A stretch of DNA of 64,000 nt from the NCBI RefSeq assembly GCF_039414295.1, contig NZ_JBCITM010000015.1, positions 1-64,000 of the forward strand, written 5' to 3'. The DNA is from Anoxynatronum sibiricum (GTDB lineage: Bacteria; Bacillota; Clostridia; Peptostreptococcales; Tindalliaceae). Positions 1-9,188 of this stretch are shown here, piece by piece (position 1 is the stretch's first letter; each line of letters begins with the position of its first letter). Under the pieces are notes generated by a model. The model ran no database searches. It had not been told where the DNA came from and saw nothing but the letters and a program-made list of their open reading frames with translations. The translations under genes and the position numbers were made by a program.

Positions 1-26
1 TGAACATGGTCTCTCTTTGTCATCAT
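1..26 (-). CDS. Start of a minus-strand gene leaving the left edge (partial)
   Basis: The minus strand reads AAGGGGTGATTCGA then ATG ATG ACA AAG AGA GAC CAT GTT, a good ribosome binding site followed by an open frame (MMTKRDHV) that runs out of the window. Only eight codons are visible, so no function can be assigned. The opening resembles some uroporphyrinogen-decarboxylase-family methyltransferases, but this is too little to rely on. Confidence 0.35.
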
Positions 27-125
27 TCGAATCACCCCTTATATCTATATTCGACATCAAGGGGCGAATCTCCTTTTTGATTGCAAGAAAAAAAGCCTAT
101 TTTCATAGACTTTTTCAACAACCTC

Positions 126-155
126 AGCCGTGCTTCTCTTGCGAGAGGCACGGCT
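126..155 (-). terminator. Hairpin after the flavoprotein gene
   Basis: AGCCGTGC and GCACGGCT form an 8-bp stem, extended by CTC/GAG around a TTGC loop. It lies 70 bp past the stop of the minus-strand flavoprotein gene. The following U-run is poor (GAGGTTGTTG), so termination strength is uncertain. Confidence 0.5.
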
Positions 156-223
156 TTCAAGTGTATGGCTTTTGTGGTTAGCTTTAAATTGAAAGATTAT
201 CGCATTTTTGAATCAGCTGCCTG

Positions 224-2230
224 TTACCGTTGTGAGGCTGCGCTGGCACCGGCAAGGCGTCCGAAGACGATGATGTCGGTGAGGGCGTTGCCACCCAGCC
301 GGTTACCGGCATGCACGCCACCTGCCACTTCGCCTGCGGCGTAGAGGCCGGCGATGGGGCTGCCAGATTCGTTCAGCACACGGCCCAGTTCGTCGATTTC
401 AAGACCACCCATGGTGTGATGCACCGAAGGTGAACGGGGTGTGGCGTAGAAGGGTGCATTTTCGATTTTGGCTCCAAAGCTTTTCTTGCCAAATTCAGGA
501 TCATTTTGTGCTTCGATGTATCCGTTGTATTTTTCCACTTCTGCCACCAGTACTGCCGGATCCATCTCCAGCTGTTCTGCCAGGTCTTCCAGAGTGTCGG
601 CCTTAAAGATGCTTTTGGTTTCAATCAGGGTGTCGATGCTGTCACCCCAGATGTTGGTGCCGCCCAGTTGAGGGTTGCCGGAGGTGTTTTGGTCACCAAT
701 GATGAAGAAGAGAGCATCTTCCTGCACCAATGCTGCGGCAGCCAGTACGTCACGGCCGGAGTATTCATTGACAAAACGCTTGCCTTCCTTGTTCACAAAC
801 ATCTGCTCTTCTGCACTGCCCCAAACACCGCCGGAAAGGGCGCCTGTTTCAGGGTGTGAGCTGGGCATCAATTGTACAAAGCCCATGCCTTCGAGGGAAG
901 CACCGACGCCAAGCCCCATGACAATACCGTCGCCGGTGGCATCATTGGTGTTGGTGGTGGGCATGGCAAGAGGCATTTCCGGCCAGTAGGTGTTGTATTC
1001 TGCCCGCATTTCAGGGTTGGCACCGTAGCCGCCGGTGGCCATGACGACGCCACTGGTGGCATGCAGCATTACAGTGGTACCGTTGGACTGCTGAGCTTTT
1101 ACGCCGGTTACCCGGCCATTTTCTGTGAGCAGTTCCATTCCTTTGGTATCTGTCATGATTTCAACACCCATTTCCTGAGCGGCTTCTGCGAGGGTACCCA
1201 CATAGCCGGTGCCCAGGGGTTTCACGTTGCTGTGGGTACGGGGCCACAGGGCTCCCAGTACGGTGGAAATGTCGTCGGTCCATTCAAGGCCATAGCTTTC
1301 CAGCCACTCGATGCCAGCCAGTGCGTCGTTGGCCAGAATTTCTGCCAGTTCCACCTTGCTCACAATGTCATTGCCCTGGAGATCGGTGCGCTTGCCGCCC
1401 ACATAGATATGATAAGCGTGCAACTCGGGGCTGTCAAAAAGCTTGCTGGTGTCGCCAGCTTTGTATTCAGCAATTTGAGCCTGCAAGCGGGTGATCACAT
1501 CTGCAAAGTCACCATGTTCTGATGGAGTAAGTGCCAGAATTTCATCAAGCTGTTGCATCAGAACGGATGTCATTTCAACGGCTCCCTGGCGGCCAGGGTC
1601 ATACGCGTTGTAAACGCCGCCGGAGCGCATGGTGTTACCGCCCAAAGCAGCTGCTTTTTCAATAAGAACAACTGAAGCGCCCTGCTCTGCCGCAGAAACT
1701 GCCGCTGCCACACCGGCACCGCCACCGCCAACCACCACCACATCAACGGTTTTTTCAATGGTTTCGGTGCTGGCTTGTTTTTCTGAGGCAACTTTCAAAG
1801 CTGCCACATCGCCGCCGGCCTGGCGCACGCAGTCTTCCACTGCTTCCAGCACCGCACGGCTGGTGTTGGTGGCCCCTGAAATCATGTCAATGGCCAGGGT
1901 CTGACCTGCCACAATTTCAGCCGGGAACCGGGTGAATACCGGTTCAGCAATGGCGGGAGTTTCAATGTGTTCCCCGATTTCAACGCTGACAATTTCAGTT
2001 TCACTAAAGGTGACAGAGACTTCCACATCACCATAGTTCCCCATGGCTTTGGCCGTGTATGTGCCGGGTGAGTATAAGGCATCTCCTGTTTCAGCAGGTG
2101 CGGCAGGTGCTTCACTGCCACCGCCGTTGCCGCAGGCGGTCACAAAAAGCATCATCAGGCATAGTGCCAGCAGCAGTGCTGTTTTAACCGATGCTTTTTT
2201 TGATCTGTTCATCTTTTTCAGGTGTTTCAT
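224..2230 (-). CDS. Secreted FMN/FAD flavoprotein reductase (fumarate/urocanate reductase family), lipoprotein
   Basis: The start ATG at 2230 is set by AGGAGG six bases upstream; a longer frame to 2314 overlaps the promoter. A signal peptide ends in a lipobox (VTAC, Cys33), so the protein is probably lipid-anchored outside the membrane. Next comes an FMN-binding domain with DMISGAT, the motif where ApbE-type transferases attach FMN to Thr. Then a long FAD_binding_2 domain begins with VVVVGGGGAG and ends with GEVAGGVHAGNRLGGNAL. This order (FMN_bind then flavoprotein) is that of extracellular reductases using fumarate, urocanate or similar acceptors in anaerobic respiration. The substrate cannot be told from sequence. 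It is transcribed from a MerR-controlled promoter just upstream, so it is probably induced by a small-molecule ligand, perhaps its own acceptor. Confidence 0.9.
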   Translation of the reverse strand: MKHLKKMNRSKKASVKTALLLALCLMMLFVTACGNGGGSEAPAAPAETGDALYSPGTYTAKAMGNYGDVEVSVTFSETEIVSVEIGEHIETPAIAEPVFTRFPAEIVAGQTLAIDMISGATNTSRAVLEAVEDCVRQAGGDVAALKVASEKQASTETIEKTVDVVVVGGGGAGVAAAVSAAEQGASVVLIEKAAALGGNTMRSGGVYNAYDPGRQGAVEMTSVLMQQLDEILALTPSEHGDFADVITRLQAQIAEYKAGDTSKLFDSPELHAYHIYVGGKRTDLQGNDIVSKVELAEILANDALAGIEWLESYGLEWTDDISTVLGALWPRTHSNVKPLGTGYVGTLAEAAQEMGVEIMTDTKGMELLTENGRVTGVKAQQSNGTTVMLHATSGVVMATGGYGANPEMRAEYNTYWPEMPLAMPTTNTNDATGDGIVMGLGVGASLEGMGFVQLMPSSHPETGALSGGVWGSAEEQMFVNKEGKRFVNEYSGRDVLAAAALVQEDALFFIIGDQNTSGNPQLGGTNIWGDSIDTLIETKSIFKADTLEDLAEQLEMDPAVLVAEVEKYNGYIEAQNDPEFGKKSFGAKIENAPFYATPRSPSVHHTMGGLEIDELGRVLNESGSPIAGLYAAGEVAGGVHAGNRLGGNALTDIIVFGRLAGASAASQR

Positions 2231-2283
2231 GTTCGTCCTCCTTGTTTCTGTTTTGTTTGTTAAATCACGAACTAACTTAAACA

Positions 2284-2314
2284 AGTATAAACCCTGTACC
2301 AGGTACAGGGTCAA
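2284..2314 (-). promoter_or_regulatory. MerR-type promoter and operator for the flavoprotein gene
   Basis: On the minus strand, TTGACC (2314-2309) and TATACT (2289-2284) are separated by 19 bp instead of the usual 17. The spacer is filled by a perfect palindrome at 2291-2311 with half-sites ACCCTGTACC and GGTACAGGGT around one central base. A 19-bp spacer holding a palindrome is the hallmark of promoters that MerR-family activators untwist. The MerR gene is immediately upstream (2461-3279). Confidence 0.85.
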
Positions 2315-2460
2315 GTTTTCTTATCCGTTGATGTTGTTGCAGCGCCTTCCGGAGTGCCGCATTCTGTCTGCTTTAATCATCATCATGGCCACAACAGGAA
2401 GCTTTGGTGATGGCTCCCTCTTTTTCACAATAGACAATCCTGCGAGTGCCATCTATGCAT

Positions 2461-3279
2461 CTACTGACATGGCGCTTCTTTCACCGGCACCCAGACTGCA
2501 AAATGCAAATGCGGCTTCTCGTCGATCACCTGATGATGAACCACCGTTCCGAACAGATCGCCGTCAATTTGGAGCCCTTCTGCTTGCAGGTACTCCTTGA
2601 GTGGTTGAAAACGTCCTGGGATTGTCAGATCTTCATCGATGCAGTGAATCACGGTGAACACGGTATCTTGCGCTTTGTGGCAGACGGTGACGGGGAGATG
2701 GGAAGCCCGCTCTTCATGGTCGCCTGTGCTGTCCAAAATGGCATATCCCCAGTAAATGCACCCGGGCACATCGACTTTTTCCCGGGGAATGTGAAAAGCC
2801 ACCATGGTTCGGGGCATTTCGTCAATCCACTGGCGGGTATGGTCGTTTTGCATGGCCCGGGTTTCAAAGACCCGGTCCATTTGATTGGCATAGAACCGGT
2901 AGGCCGGCAGCACTTCCCGCTGGTATTTTCCCACCATGGTAATGATGCGCTGATACAAATCTTTTTGATAAGCAAGCTGTTGCAGCACTTCCTGATACTC
3001 ACGAATTTTTGCTGCCACTGCCACCTCTTGCTGTGACATTTTTTCCAGTGCTTCTTCACCTGAAATCTCACTGATGAAATCCACTGAATCCTCCAGTGAG
3101 AAATCCAGTCTTCTCAGATACTTGTAACGCACAATCCGGTTCACATCCCGCCCTTCGTAAGTGCGGTAATTGTTATCTGGATGGCGGGTGGGCACCACAA
3201 CTCCCTTTTTATCGAAAAACCGCAGTGTCTCTGCTGAAACTCCCAGGATTTTTTTCACTTCACCAATGCGAAGACGCAT
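2461..3279 (-). CDS. MerR-family transcriptional regulator with GyrI-like ligand-binding tail
   Basis: The 272-residue protein begins with a MerR winged helix (MRLRIGEVKKILGVSAETLRFFDKK at the N-terminus, then NNYRTYEGRDVNRI). A coiled-coil dimerisation helix follows (residues ~75-120) and then a C-terminal half resembling the GyrI-like effector domain of BmrR-type regulators. No metal-binding cysteine cluster is seen, which argues for an organic ligand. It lies upstream of, and in the same direction as, the flavoprotein gene, whose promoter carries a 19-bp MerR-type operator; that gene is its most likely target. The ligand is unknown. Confidence 0.88.
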   Translation of the reverse strand: MRLRIGEVKKILGVSAETLRFFDKKGVVVPTRHPDNNYRTYEGRDVNRIVRYKYLRRLDFSLEDSVDFISEISGEEALEKMSQQEVAVAAKIREYQEVLQQLAYQKDLYQRIITMVGKYQREVLPAYRFYANQMDRVFETRAMQNDHTRQWIDEMPRTMVAFHIPREKVDVPGCIYWGYAILDSTGDHEERASHLPVTVCHKAQDTVFTVIHCIDEDLTIPGRFQPLKEYLQAEGLQIDGDLFGTVVHHQVIDEKPHLHFAVWVPVKEAPCQ

Positions 3280-3403
3280 GTGTTGCTCACCCCTTTCGTT
3301 TTCGGATTCCAGTTGCGGGATTCCCCGTCAGTGTTGATTCGTCTCAGAGTGAGCCTCATGACTATTAATTTGAACAGTCCGGTTACTGGGATTTTGGGGC
3401 TAA

Positions 3404-5395
3404 TTATGTTGTCTCTGTTGATGTTTTTGTGTTGCCGGTTCCCCGAAGTGCCGGTAAAGGCTTTAAGAGCCACCAGCCGCTTCCCAGGCCCAGAACCAGC
3501 AGCACCAGGAGGGGCAGCCATTGAAGGGTTACATGTTCCAGTGCCAGCAATGCCAGGCCATTGTTGAGAATGTGCAGGGTCATGGCGGGGTAAATGGACC
3601 GGGTTTTCCAGGTGACATAGCCGAAGGCCAGCCCCAGAAGAAAGGTGGGGATCAGGCGGATAAAGTCCATGTGTACCAGGGCAAAAGGGAGGGCGGTGAT
3701 GAGAATGGCCGCTTTTGGTCCCCATTTTGCCTCCAGAGGCCGAAAGGCGAATCCCCGAAAGAGTATTTCTTCACAGATTCCCGGTGTGACGGCAATGAAA
3801 AGAAACTGGGCCAGGGGGCTGAGGCGGGCCAGTTCTGCTTCCAGCTCCACCAGGGTGGGTACCTGGGTGATAAATGGGGTGATCAGCATCTGGTACATCA
3901 GAGCCAGGGAAAAAGCTCCCAGCCAGACCCCCAGGCCGCCGGCCATGCCCCGGAGGGTGAACCGGCGCAGGCCCAGAGAGGGTACCGGTGCCGCCTTCAA
4001 ATACCAGAGAATGCCGATGGGCAGCAGGGCAAACACCAGGTACTGCACCACCAGTGTGCCGGTGAGCAAGCTCCCCACCCCGGTGAGGATGGTGCTCAGA
4101 TAAATGAAGAGAATCACCACCAGGGGCAGGGTCATGAACACGTCTTCCACTGCGATGAGACTGCGGGGCTGCAGACGGTGGCGCTGCAGGGTGAAGGTGG
4201 TGGTGGTGCCGATGCCGAAAAGCAGTTTTTCGGTGCCGAAGGCTTTCACCATGAGGGTGAGGCTGGCCATGGAAAAGAAACTGTTGGTCACCAGGGTGAT
4301 GCCCAGCAGCGCCGGCTGCAGATTCCCCAGCAGTACTGATTTCAGCAGCAGGGTGGCGTTTAGCACCGGCACCAGGGCATAAAAGGGGTTCAGCTCCAGC
4401 CCGGGGGTGATGCCAATGTAGGCAGGAATCATGAAGGCAAACAGGAGGGGGGTCAGATAGGCCCCTGACTCTTTATAGCTGTTGGCAAAGAGCCCCATGG
4501 TCATGCTGGTGCCGGCGGCAATGAAAATCAGGGGCAGCAGGGTGAGAAGAAGCGCCACCCAGGTGCCTGAGGTGAACGTGAGGGCAGTGAGCCCTGCATC
4601 GGCCAGCAGGGGCATGAGGGGAATCAGCACCCCCAGGCTCACCACCATTGAGACCACTCCAAAGAGAACGCAGGCCAGCAGTTTGGCAGTGATAAGATCG
4701 CTTCCCCTGATGGGCATGGAAAAGAGGGTTTCCAAGGTTCCGGTTTCTTTTTCTGCCGTGGTCAACTCCACAGCAAAATTCACCACCGATACCATGGCAT
4801 ACAGGGTGAGAATAAGGGGCAGAATGTTGCTCAGGGCAGAACCTGCCCGTTCTTCTTCTCCAGCCAGATCTTCCAGCTGCAGTTCCACCGGCTTCAGCAG
4901 GGCAGCCGGCAAGCCGGCTGTTTCCAGCAGGCGAAGCTCTTCCCCTTCCCGAAAGTTTTCCAGGTGTTCTGTGAGGCGTTCTGCTCCCCTGACTCCCCGG
5001 CGGTGCCCCACGTCATAAATCAGTTGAAAGACATGGCCTTCCCGGGTGTCTTCATAGCGAAGAATCATATCCAAATCATCCGCCTCTGCCGCCTGGCGGT
5101 AAGCTGCCAGGGCCTCAGGGGAAATACCGGAGACCGGCGCATCTGAAACCACCAGCTCCAGCCGTTGGTCCTCTATCAGTGCTGTTTCCAGGGAAGAAGG
5201 AAGCTCCCCGGTGATCATGATACGGCTGACGGTGGCTGCCGCCTCTCGGGAAACCCCTTCGGTCACGGCCCGAAAGCCGTACACCAGCAGGGGAAGCACC
5301 AACACCGGTGCCAGCATGCCCAGCAGCACCCGCTTGTTTCGCAGGAGAGAGCGAATTTCTTTACCCATGAGAGCTCGAATCACTTTCCAGTTCAT
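3404..5395 (-). CDS. ABC-2 permease fused to a CPBP (Abi) membrane protease
   Basis: The N-terminal ~400 residues form a NatB-like ABC-2 permease: one TM segment (LLGMLAPVLVLPLLVYGF), a long extracellular loop, then a TM block containing EKETGTLETLFSMP. The C-terminal ~250 residues carry the three motifs of CPBP intramembrane proteases: EEILFRG (residues ~540), FALVH, and HILNN. Both halves look intact, so this 663-residue protein may both export and cleave or process. Its start overlaps the preceding permease stop by four bases (ATGA), so the two permeases are translationally coupled and probably form a heterodimer with the NatA-like ATPase. In some families CPBP domains handle peptide maturation or self-immunity; the role here is unknown. 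Confidence 0.87.
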   Translation of the reverse strand: MNWKVIRALMGKEIRSLLRNKRVLLGMLAPVLVLPLLVYGFRAVTEGVSREAAATVSRIMITGELPSSLETALIEDQRLELVVSDAPVSGISPEALAAYRQAAEADDLDMILRYEDTREGHVFQLIYDVGHRRGVRGAERLTEHLENFREGEELRLLETAGLPAALLKPVELQLEDLAGEEERAGSALSNILPLILTLYAMVSVVNFAVELTTAEKETGTLETLFSMPIRGSDLITAKLLACVLFGVVSMVVSLGVLIPLMPLLADAGLTALTFTSGTWVALLLTLLPLIFIAAGTSMTMGLFANSYKESGAYLTPLLFAFMIPAYIGITPGLELNPFYALVPVLNATLLLKSVLLGNLQPALLGITLVTNSFFSMASLTLMVKAFGTEKLLFGIGTTTTFTLQRHRLQPRSLIAVEDVFMTLPLVVILFIYLSTILTGVGSLLTGTLVVQYLVFALLPIGILWYLKAAPVPSLGLRRFTLRGMAGGLGVWLGAFSLALMYQMLITPFITQVPTLVELEAELARLSPLAQFLFIAVTPGICEEILFRGFAFRPLEAKWGPKAAILITALPFALVHMDFIRLIPTFLLGLAFGYVTWKTRSIYPAMTLHILNNGLALLALEHVTLQWLPLLVLLVLGLGSGWWLLKPLPALRGTGNTKTSTETT

Positions 5396-6594
5396 TGGCC
5401 GTCACCTCCAAACATCACCCGGTCTGACTGGAACCACCGGTTCACCACGGCGATTCCCAGAGAAGCGACCCCCAGGTTCATGGCCAGGGTACCGGCAATC
5501 CAGCCGGGGGCGTAGCTTCCCAAAAAGGCTTCCCGCATCACCAGCAGGGTGTTGGTGATGGGTATGAGCAGGGTCAGCGGGGTCAGCTCAATATCGGGAA
5601 TCAGCAACAGGTAGCAGGGAAGCATGAGGACGATGAGCAGCATTGATCCGTAAGACTGGGCCTCCTGATAGGTATGCGCCAGCAATCCCAGACCGGTGAA
5701 AAGGGTGCTGGTGAGAATCATCACAGGAAGCAGCATGAGGGCCAGAAACACCAATAAGCCCGGCGACAGGGAAATGGTCAGGTCGGGCACCTGGTAGGCG
5801 ATGCCGTAAAGCAGGGGGAAGATGGCCATCAGGTTAATCAGGCCGCTGATCATCCCCACCGCGACGCAGGCAAGGAGTTTTCCCACCACGATTTCTGTCC
5901 GCTTCACCGGCAGGGAAAAGAGGGTTTCCAGGGTTCCCCGCTCTTTTTCTCCGGCACTCACGTCTGCGGAGAGGGTGTAGGTGCCGATGATGGCATAGAG
6001 CATAATGAGAAAGGGCACCACCATGCCCAGCACGGTGGCCATGATCCGGCTGCCGGATTCACCGGCTTCAGAGAGTTCCACGTCTTCAATGGTGACCACC
6101 GTGAGGATGTTTTCTGCCAGGGCTGCATCTGTCAGCCCCGCTGCCACCAGGTCTTCCCGGTAGGCGTTCACCTGGCTTCGCACCCGGTTCATGCCCCGCT
6201 GGCTGGCCTCGGTGGGCGAATGGTAGTAAAGCAGCAGTACTTCTTCTGCCCCTTCCTGCCTGGATTCCACCACCACCTCCAGGTTTTTTTCCAGCAGCGC
6301 GGTTTCCGGCTCACGGGGATGGGGCACGACTTCAATGCGTTCTTCTTCAATGAGTCTGTCCACCAGCCCGGCACTCACCGACGGTGCCACCGCCACCCGG
6401 CTCACCTGCTGCTCCAGGCCAGACTGCACCAGCATCATGAACCCGGAAAAAAAGACCATGATCACCGGGTAAATGAGAACAGGCAGAAACATGGTGAGGA
6501 GGGCCTTTTTATCCCGAAAGAGGGAGCGCATTTCTTTATTGAAGACTTGTCTGATTTTGGAGAGGCTGATGGCACCTGGGAGTTTAAAGGGCAT
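5392..6594 (-). CDS. NatB-like ABC-2 transporter permease
   Basis: About 400 residues. It has an N-terminal TM segment (LLTMFLPVLIYPVIMVFF), a ~150-residue outer loop and five further TM segments, with the conserved cytoplasmic stretch GEKERGTLETLFSLP. I chose ATG at 6594, which has GGGTGA upstream, over the TTG at 6618. It overlaps the ATPase gene by 11 bp and the next permease by 4 bp. NatB-type permeases were first described for sodium extrusion, but the family also exports peptides and drugs, so the substrate is open. Confidence 0.85.
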   Translation of the reverse strand: MPFKLPGAISLSKIRQVFNKEMRSLFRDKKALLTMFLPVLIYPVIMVFFSGFMMLVQSGLEQQVSRVAVAPSVSAGLVDRLIEEERIEVVPHPREPETALLEKNLEVVVESRQEGAEEVLLLYYHSPTEASQRGMNRVRSQVNAYREDLVAAGLTDAALAENILTVVTIEDVELSEAGESGSRIMATVLGMVVPFLIMLYAIIGTYTLSADVSAGEKERGTLETLFSLPVKRTEIVVGKLLACVAVGMISGLINLMAIFPLLYGIAYQVPDLTISLSPGLLVFLALMLLPVMILTSTLFTGLGLLAHTYQEAQSYGSMLLIVLMLPCYLLLIPDIELTPLTLLIPITNTLLVMREAFLGSYAPGWIAGTLAMNLGVASLGIAVVNRWFQSDRVMFGGDGQ

Positions 6595-7339
6595 GGCTGT
6601 CACCCGCCCCGCCGTCAATATACCACAGAAAAATGTCGCGAATGTTGGTTTTTCCCGTGGCCGCCTTCAGCTCCTCCAGGCTGCCGGCCTGCACAATGGC
6701 GCCCTGGTGAATGAGGGCGATGCGGTCGCAGAGGGAATCGGCTTCTTCCATGTAATGGGTGGAGAAAATGATGGTTTTGCCTGCCGCTTTTTTTTGTTTG
6801 ATGAAATCGATGATGGTGCGGCTGGTGAGAATATCCAGCCCCAGGGTGGGTTCATCGAGGATATACACCGCCGGGTCGTGGATCATGCACCGGGCAATGG
6901 AGGTTTTTTGCACCTGGCCGGTGGAGAGCTTTTCCACAATCCGGTCTTTGAACTCGTGCATGTCGAGACTGGTGAGAATGGCCTCGATGCGTTCTTCCAG
7001 CACATTTTTGGGAATGTCGTAGAAGCTGCCGAAAAACCGGAGGGTTTCCACCGGGGTCAGCTTTTTATACAAACGGGTGTTGCCGGAGAGGAAGCCGATG
7101 GAACGGCGCACCCCTGCGGCCTGGGTGGCCACATCATAGCCGTTCACCTGAATGGTGCCGGCGGTGGACTGCATGATGGTGGCCATGATCCGCAGCAGGG
7201 TGGTTTTACCGGCACCGTTGGGCCCCAGCAGGCCAAAAATTTCCCCCTGGTTCACTTCGAATGAGACACTTTTCAGGGCATCTATGGCACCCTTCTTTTT
7301 ATCGTGGAACTGTTTGCTCACCTGGTTGACCACAAGCAT
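6584..7339 (-). CDS. NatA-like ABC transporter ATP-binding protein
   Basis: About 251 residues. The start ATG at 7339 follows AGAGAGGA. The Walker A motif is GPNGAGKTT, the signature is LSTGQ (one change from LSGGQ), Walker B is VYILDEPTLGLD and the switch histidine is in FSTHYMEEA. It powers the two downstream permeases, to which it is coupled by an 11-bp overlap. The signature change is common in NatA-type proteins and should not abolish activity. Confidence 0.92.
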   Translation of the reverse strand: MLVVNQVSKQFHDKKKGAIDALKSVSFEVNQGEIFGLLGPNGAGKTTLLRIMATIMQSTAGTIQVNGYDVATQAAGVRRSIGFLSGNTRLYKKLTPVETLRFFGSFYDIPKNVLEERIEAILTSLDMHEFKDRIVEKLSTGQVQKTSIARCMIHDPAVYILDEPTLGLDILTSRTIIDFIKQKKAAGKTIIFSTHYMEEADSLCDRIALIHQGAIVQAGSLEELKAATGKTNIRDIFLWYIDGGAGDSHAL

Positions 7340-7420
7340 GGTATCTATCCTCTCTTTGCGATCCAGTTGGCTCTTTATGTCATTCAGTTTCCCAGACACC
7401 CTTTCAGGGTGCTGTTTTCA

Positions 7421-8146
7421 TCAGAAGCTTTCGCCGGAAGCGACAGCCACGGGAATCCGAATTTCCCGGGCCCGCTCCGCCGACCGGTCATGCACCACAT
7501 AGGTGTCACTGATCAGGTCGTGCCAGCCCTGTTTCTTAGGATGAAAGGCGCACCACCAGTAGCCCATATGCACTCCCAGCAGCTGGGAGAGGGTGCGGCC
7601 CACGGTTTCCCGGAAGAAGGCGGTGAGAAGCCCCGGCGGAGTGCCATTGCTTTGAATGACTCTTATGCCGGCGATCATTTTTCCCAGGGTCTGTCCAAAG
7701 AAGCAGGTCATGAGGGTGAAGTAAAGGGCACCGGCCAGTCCGATGGTCACAAAGCTCACCGCCAGCAAGGGCAGTGCCTTGACATCCACGGCAACAATAC
7801 CGGAAATGATCCCCAGCACTGCATTGATCACCGCCAGATCCACCAGGTAGGCCACCAATCGGATAAAGAACCCGGCAGGGCGGTACACTTTTTCCATGGG
7901 TTCCTGGTGATCAGCCACAAAAGTCCTGTTTTCCACAGACTCCAAATCATTCAACTGTTGATCCGCCTGTGGTTCCTGTGCTGCAAACGCCGCTTCTACT
8001 CTTTGAGATTCTTGTAATTCGTGGGATTCCTGTGATCCGTGCACTACTGGCGGTTCCTGATTTTCTTGCGATTCCGGTGGTGTCGACTTCATTTCCAGCT
8101 GTATTTCATCATTTTCTATCGGTTGTTGCTGCTTTTCATTTTCCAT
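7421..8146 (-). CDS. RDD-family membrane protein
   Basis: The start ATG at 8146 is fixed by AGGAGGTGAG. The first ~85 residues are hydrophilic and rich in Gln, Glu and Ser (QESQENQEPP, QESHELQESQ). An RDD domain follows: AGFFIRLVAYLVDLAVINAV (Arg then Asp), then FFGQTLGKMIAGIRVI, with about four TM segments. It begins 11 bp after sppA. The pairing sppA then RDD gene is the same as sppA-yteJ in Bacillus subtilis, where the RDD protein modulates SppA; a similar role is inferred here. Confidence 0.85.
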   Translation of the reverse strand: MENEKQQQPIENDEIQLEMKSTPPESQENQEPPVVHGSQESHELQESQRVEAAFAAQEPQADQQLNDLESVENRTFVADHQEPMEKVYRPAGFFIRLVAYLVDLAVINAVLGIISGIVAVDVKALPLLAVSFVTIGLAGALYFTLMTCFFGQTLGKMIAGIRVIQSNGTPPGLLTAFFRETVGRTLSQLLGVHMGYWWCAFHPKKQGWHDLISDTYVVHDRSAERAREIRIPVAVASGESF

Positions 8147-8157
8147 GGGCTCACCTC

Positions 8158-9156
8158 CTACCATGACCACAGGTACATGGGTACCGCGTGGTTGTTAACA
8201 GAGACCGGCCGACCGCCCTGCATTTCTGCCAACCCGGGAACAAGACGACTCAGTAGGCTTTGTTCTGGACCCTGAGCCAGCAGCTGCCACCAGCTAAAGC
8301 TGTCATCCCGCTGAATGCGGATAATAGTAGGATTTTCCAATCCTGCCAGTTCCTTCGCCACTTCCAGAGAGTCTTCAAATTGTCCCAGAGAATCCACCAG
8401 GCCGTTTTCCAGCGCCTGAGGACCAGTGTAAACCCTGCCGTCGGCCAGAGTCATCACCTTGCTGCGATCCATTCCCCGGCCATCCACAATGGCATCCACA
8501 AAAAAGCCGTAGCTTTCGTCCACGATGGACTGGAGAATGGCCTGCTCTTCTTCATCCATTTCCCGCAGGGGGTTCATCAGGTCTTTATAGGGACCGCTTT
8601 TGAAGGTGACATCTTCCACTCCCCAGTCTTCGGCCATCTGGTGAAAGTTGATGCTTTGCATGATCACGCCAATGGAACCAGTGAGGGTATTGCGGGTGGC
8701 CACGATATGATCGGCAGGTGCTGCGATGTAGTAGCCGCCGGAGGCTGCCACCTGGTCAAAGAACACCACCAGGGGTTTGGGATATTCCTCCCGCAGGTCC
8801 ATGATGAGCTGAAAAATTTCATCGCTTTCGGAGACACCGCCGCCGGAGGAATTAATCCGCAGCACCACGGCTTTCACCTCCGGGTTTTCATAAACAGATT
8901 GCAGCTGGTTCAAAAAAAAGCCGTGGTGGTAATACTGGTCATAAAAATAACCGGAAGGCAGGTTAGCTGTAATCATACCTTCCACATCCAGCACGGTGAT
9001 CAGTTCTTCTGAACCGCTTTCAATCACCGTTTCCATCCAGTCTTCTCCGTGGAAAAACCCGATTTCCTCCACACTGGGAAACTGTACAACTATTGATACA
9101 CCCACCAGCGCCACAAAAATAATCAGCGCAATCCATCGTTTTTTATTCACATTCAT
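8158..9156 (-). CDS. sppA: Signal peptide peptidase SppA (S49 serine protease)
   Basis: The 332-residue membrane protease has one N-terminal TM segment (WIALIIFVALVGVSIVV), then a single S49 domain as in Gram-positive SppA. The catalytic Ser is about residue 138 (VAASGGYYIA) and the general-base Lys about residue 190 (SGPYKDLMNP). The family degrades leftover signal peptides and other membrane or small proteins from the outer face. It sits between a PH-like membrane protein and an RDD protein, all in one minus-strand operon. Confidence 0.92.
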   Translation of the reverse strand: MNVNKKRWIALIIFVALVGVSIVVQFPSVEEIGFFHGEDWMETVIESGSEELITVLDVEGMITANLPSGYFYDQYYHHGFFLNQLQSVYENPEVKAVVLRINSSGGGVSESDEIFQLIMDLREEYPKPLVVFFDQVAASGGYYIAAPADHIVATRNTLTGSIGVIMQSINFHQMAEDWGVEDVTFKSGPYKDLMNPLREMDEEEQAILQSIVDESYGFFVDAIVDGRGMDRSKVMTLADGRVYTGPQALENGLVDSLGQFEDSLEVAKELAGLENPTIIRIQRDDSFSWWQLLAQGPEQSLLSRLVPGLAEMQGGRPVSVNNHAVPMYLWSW

Positions 9157-9188
9157 CGCCTCTTTCGTTAGTTTGTCTGTTGACTATC

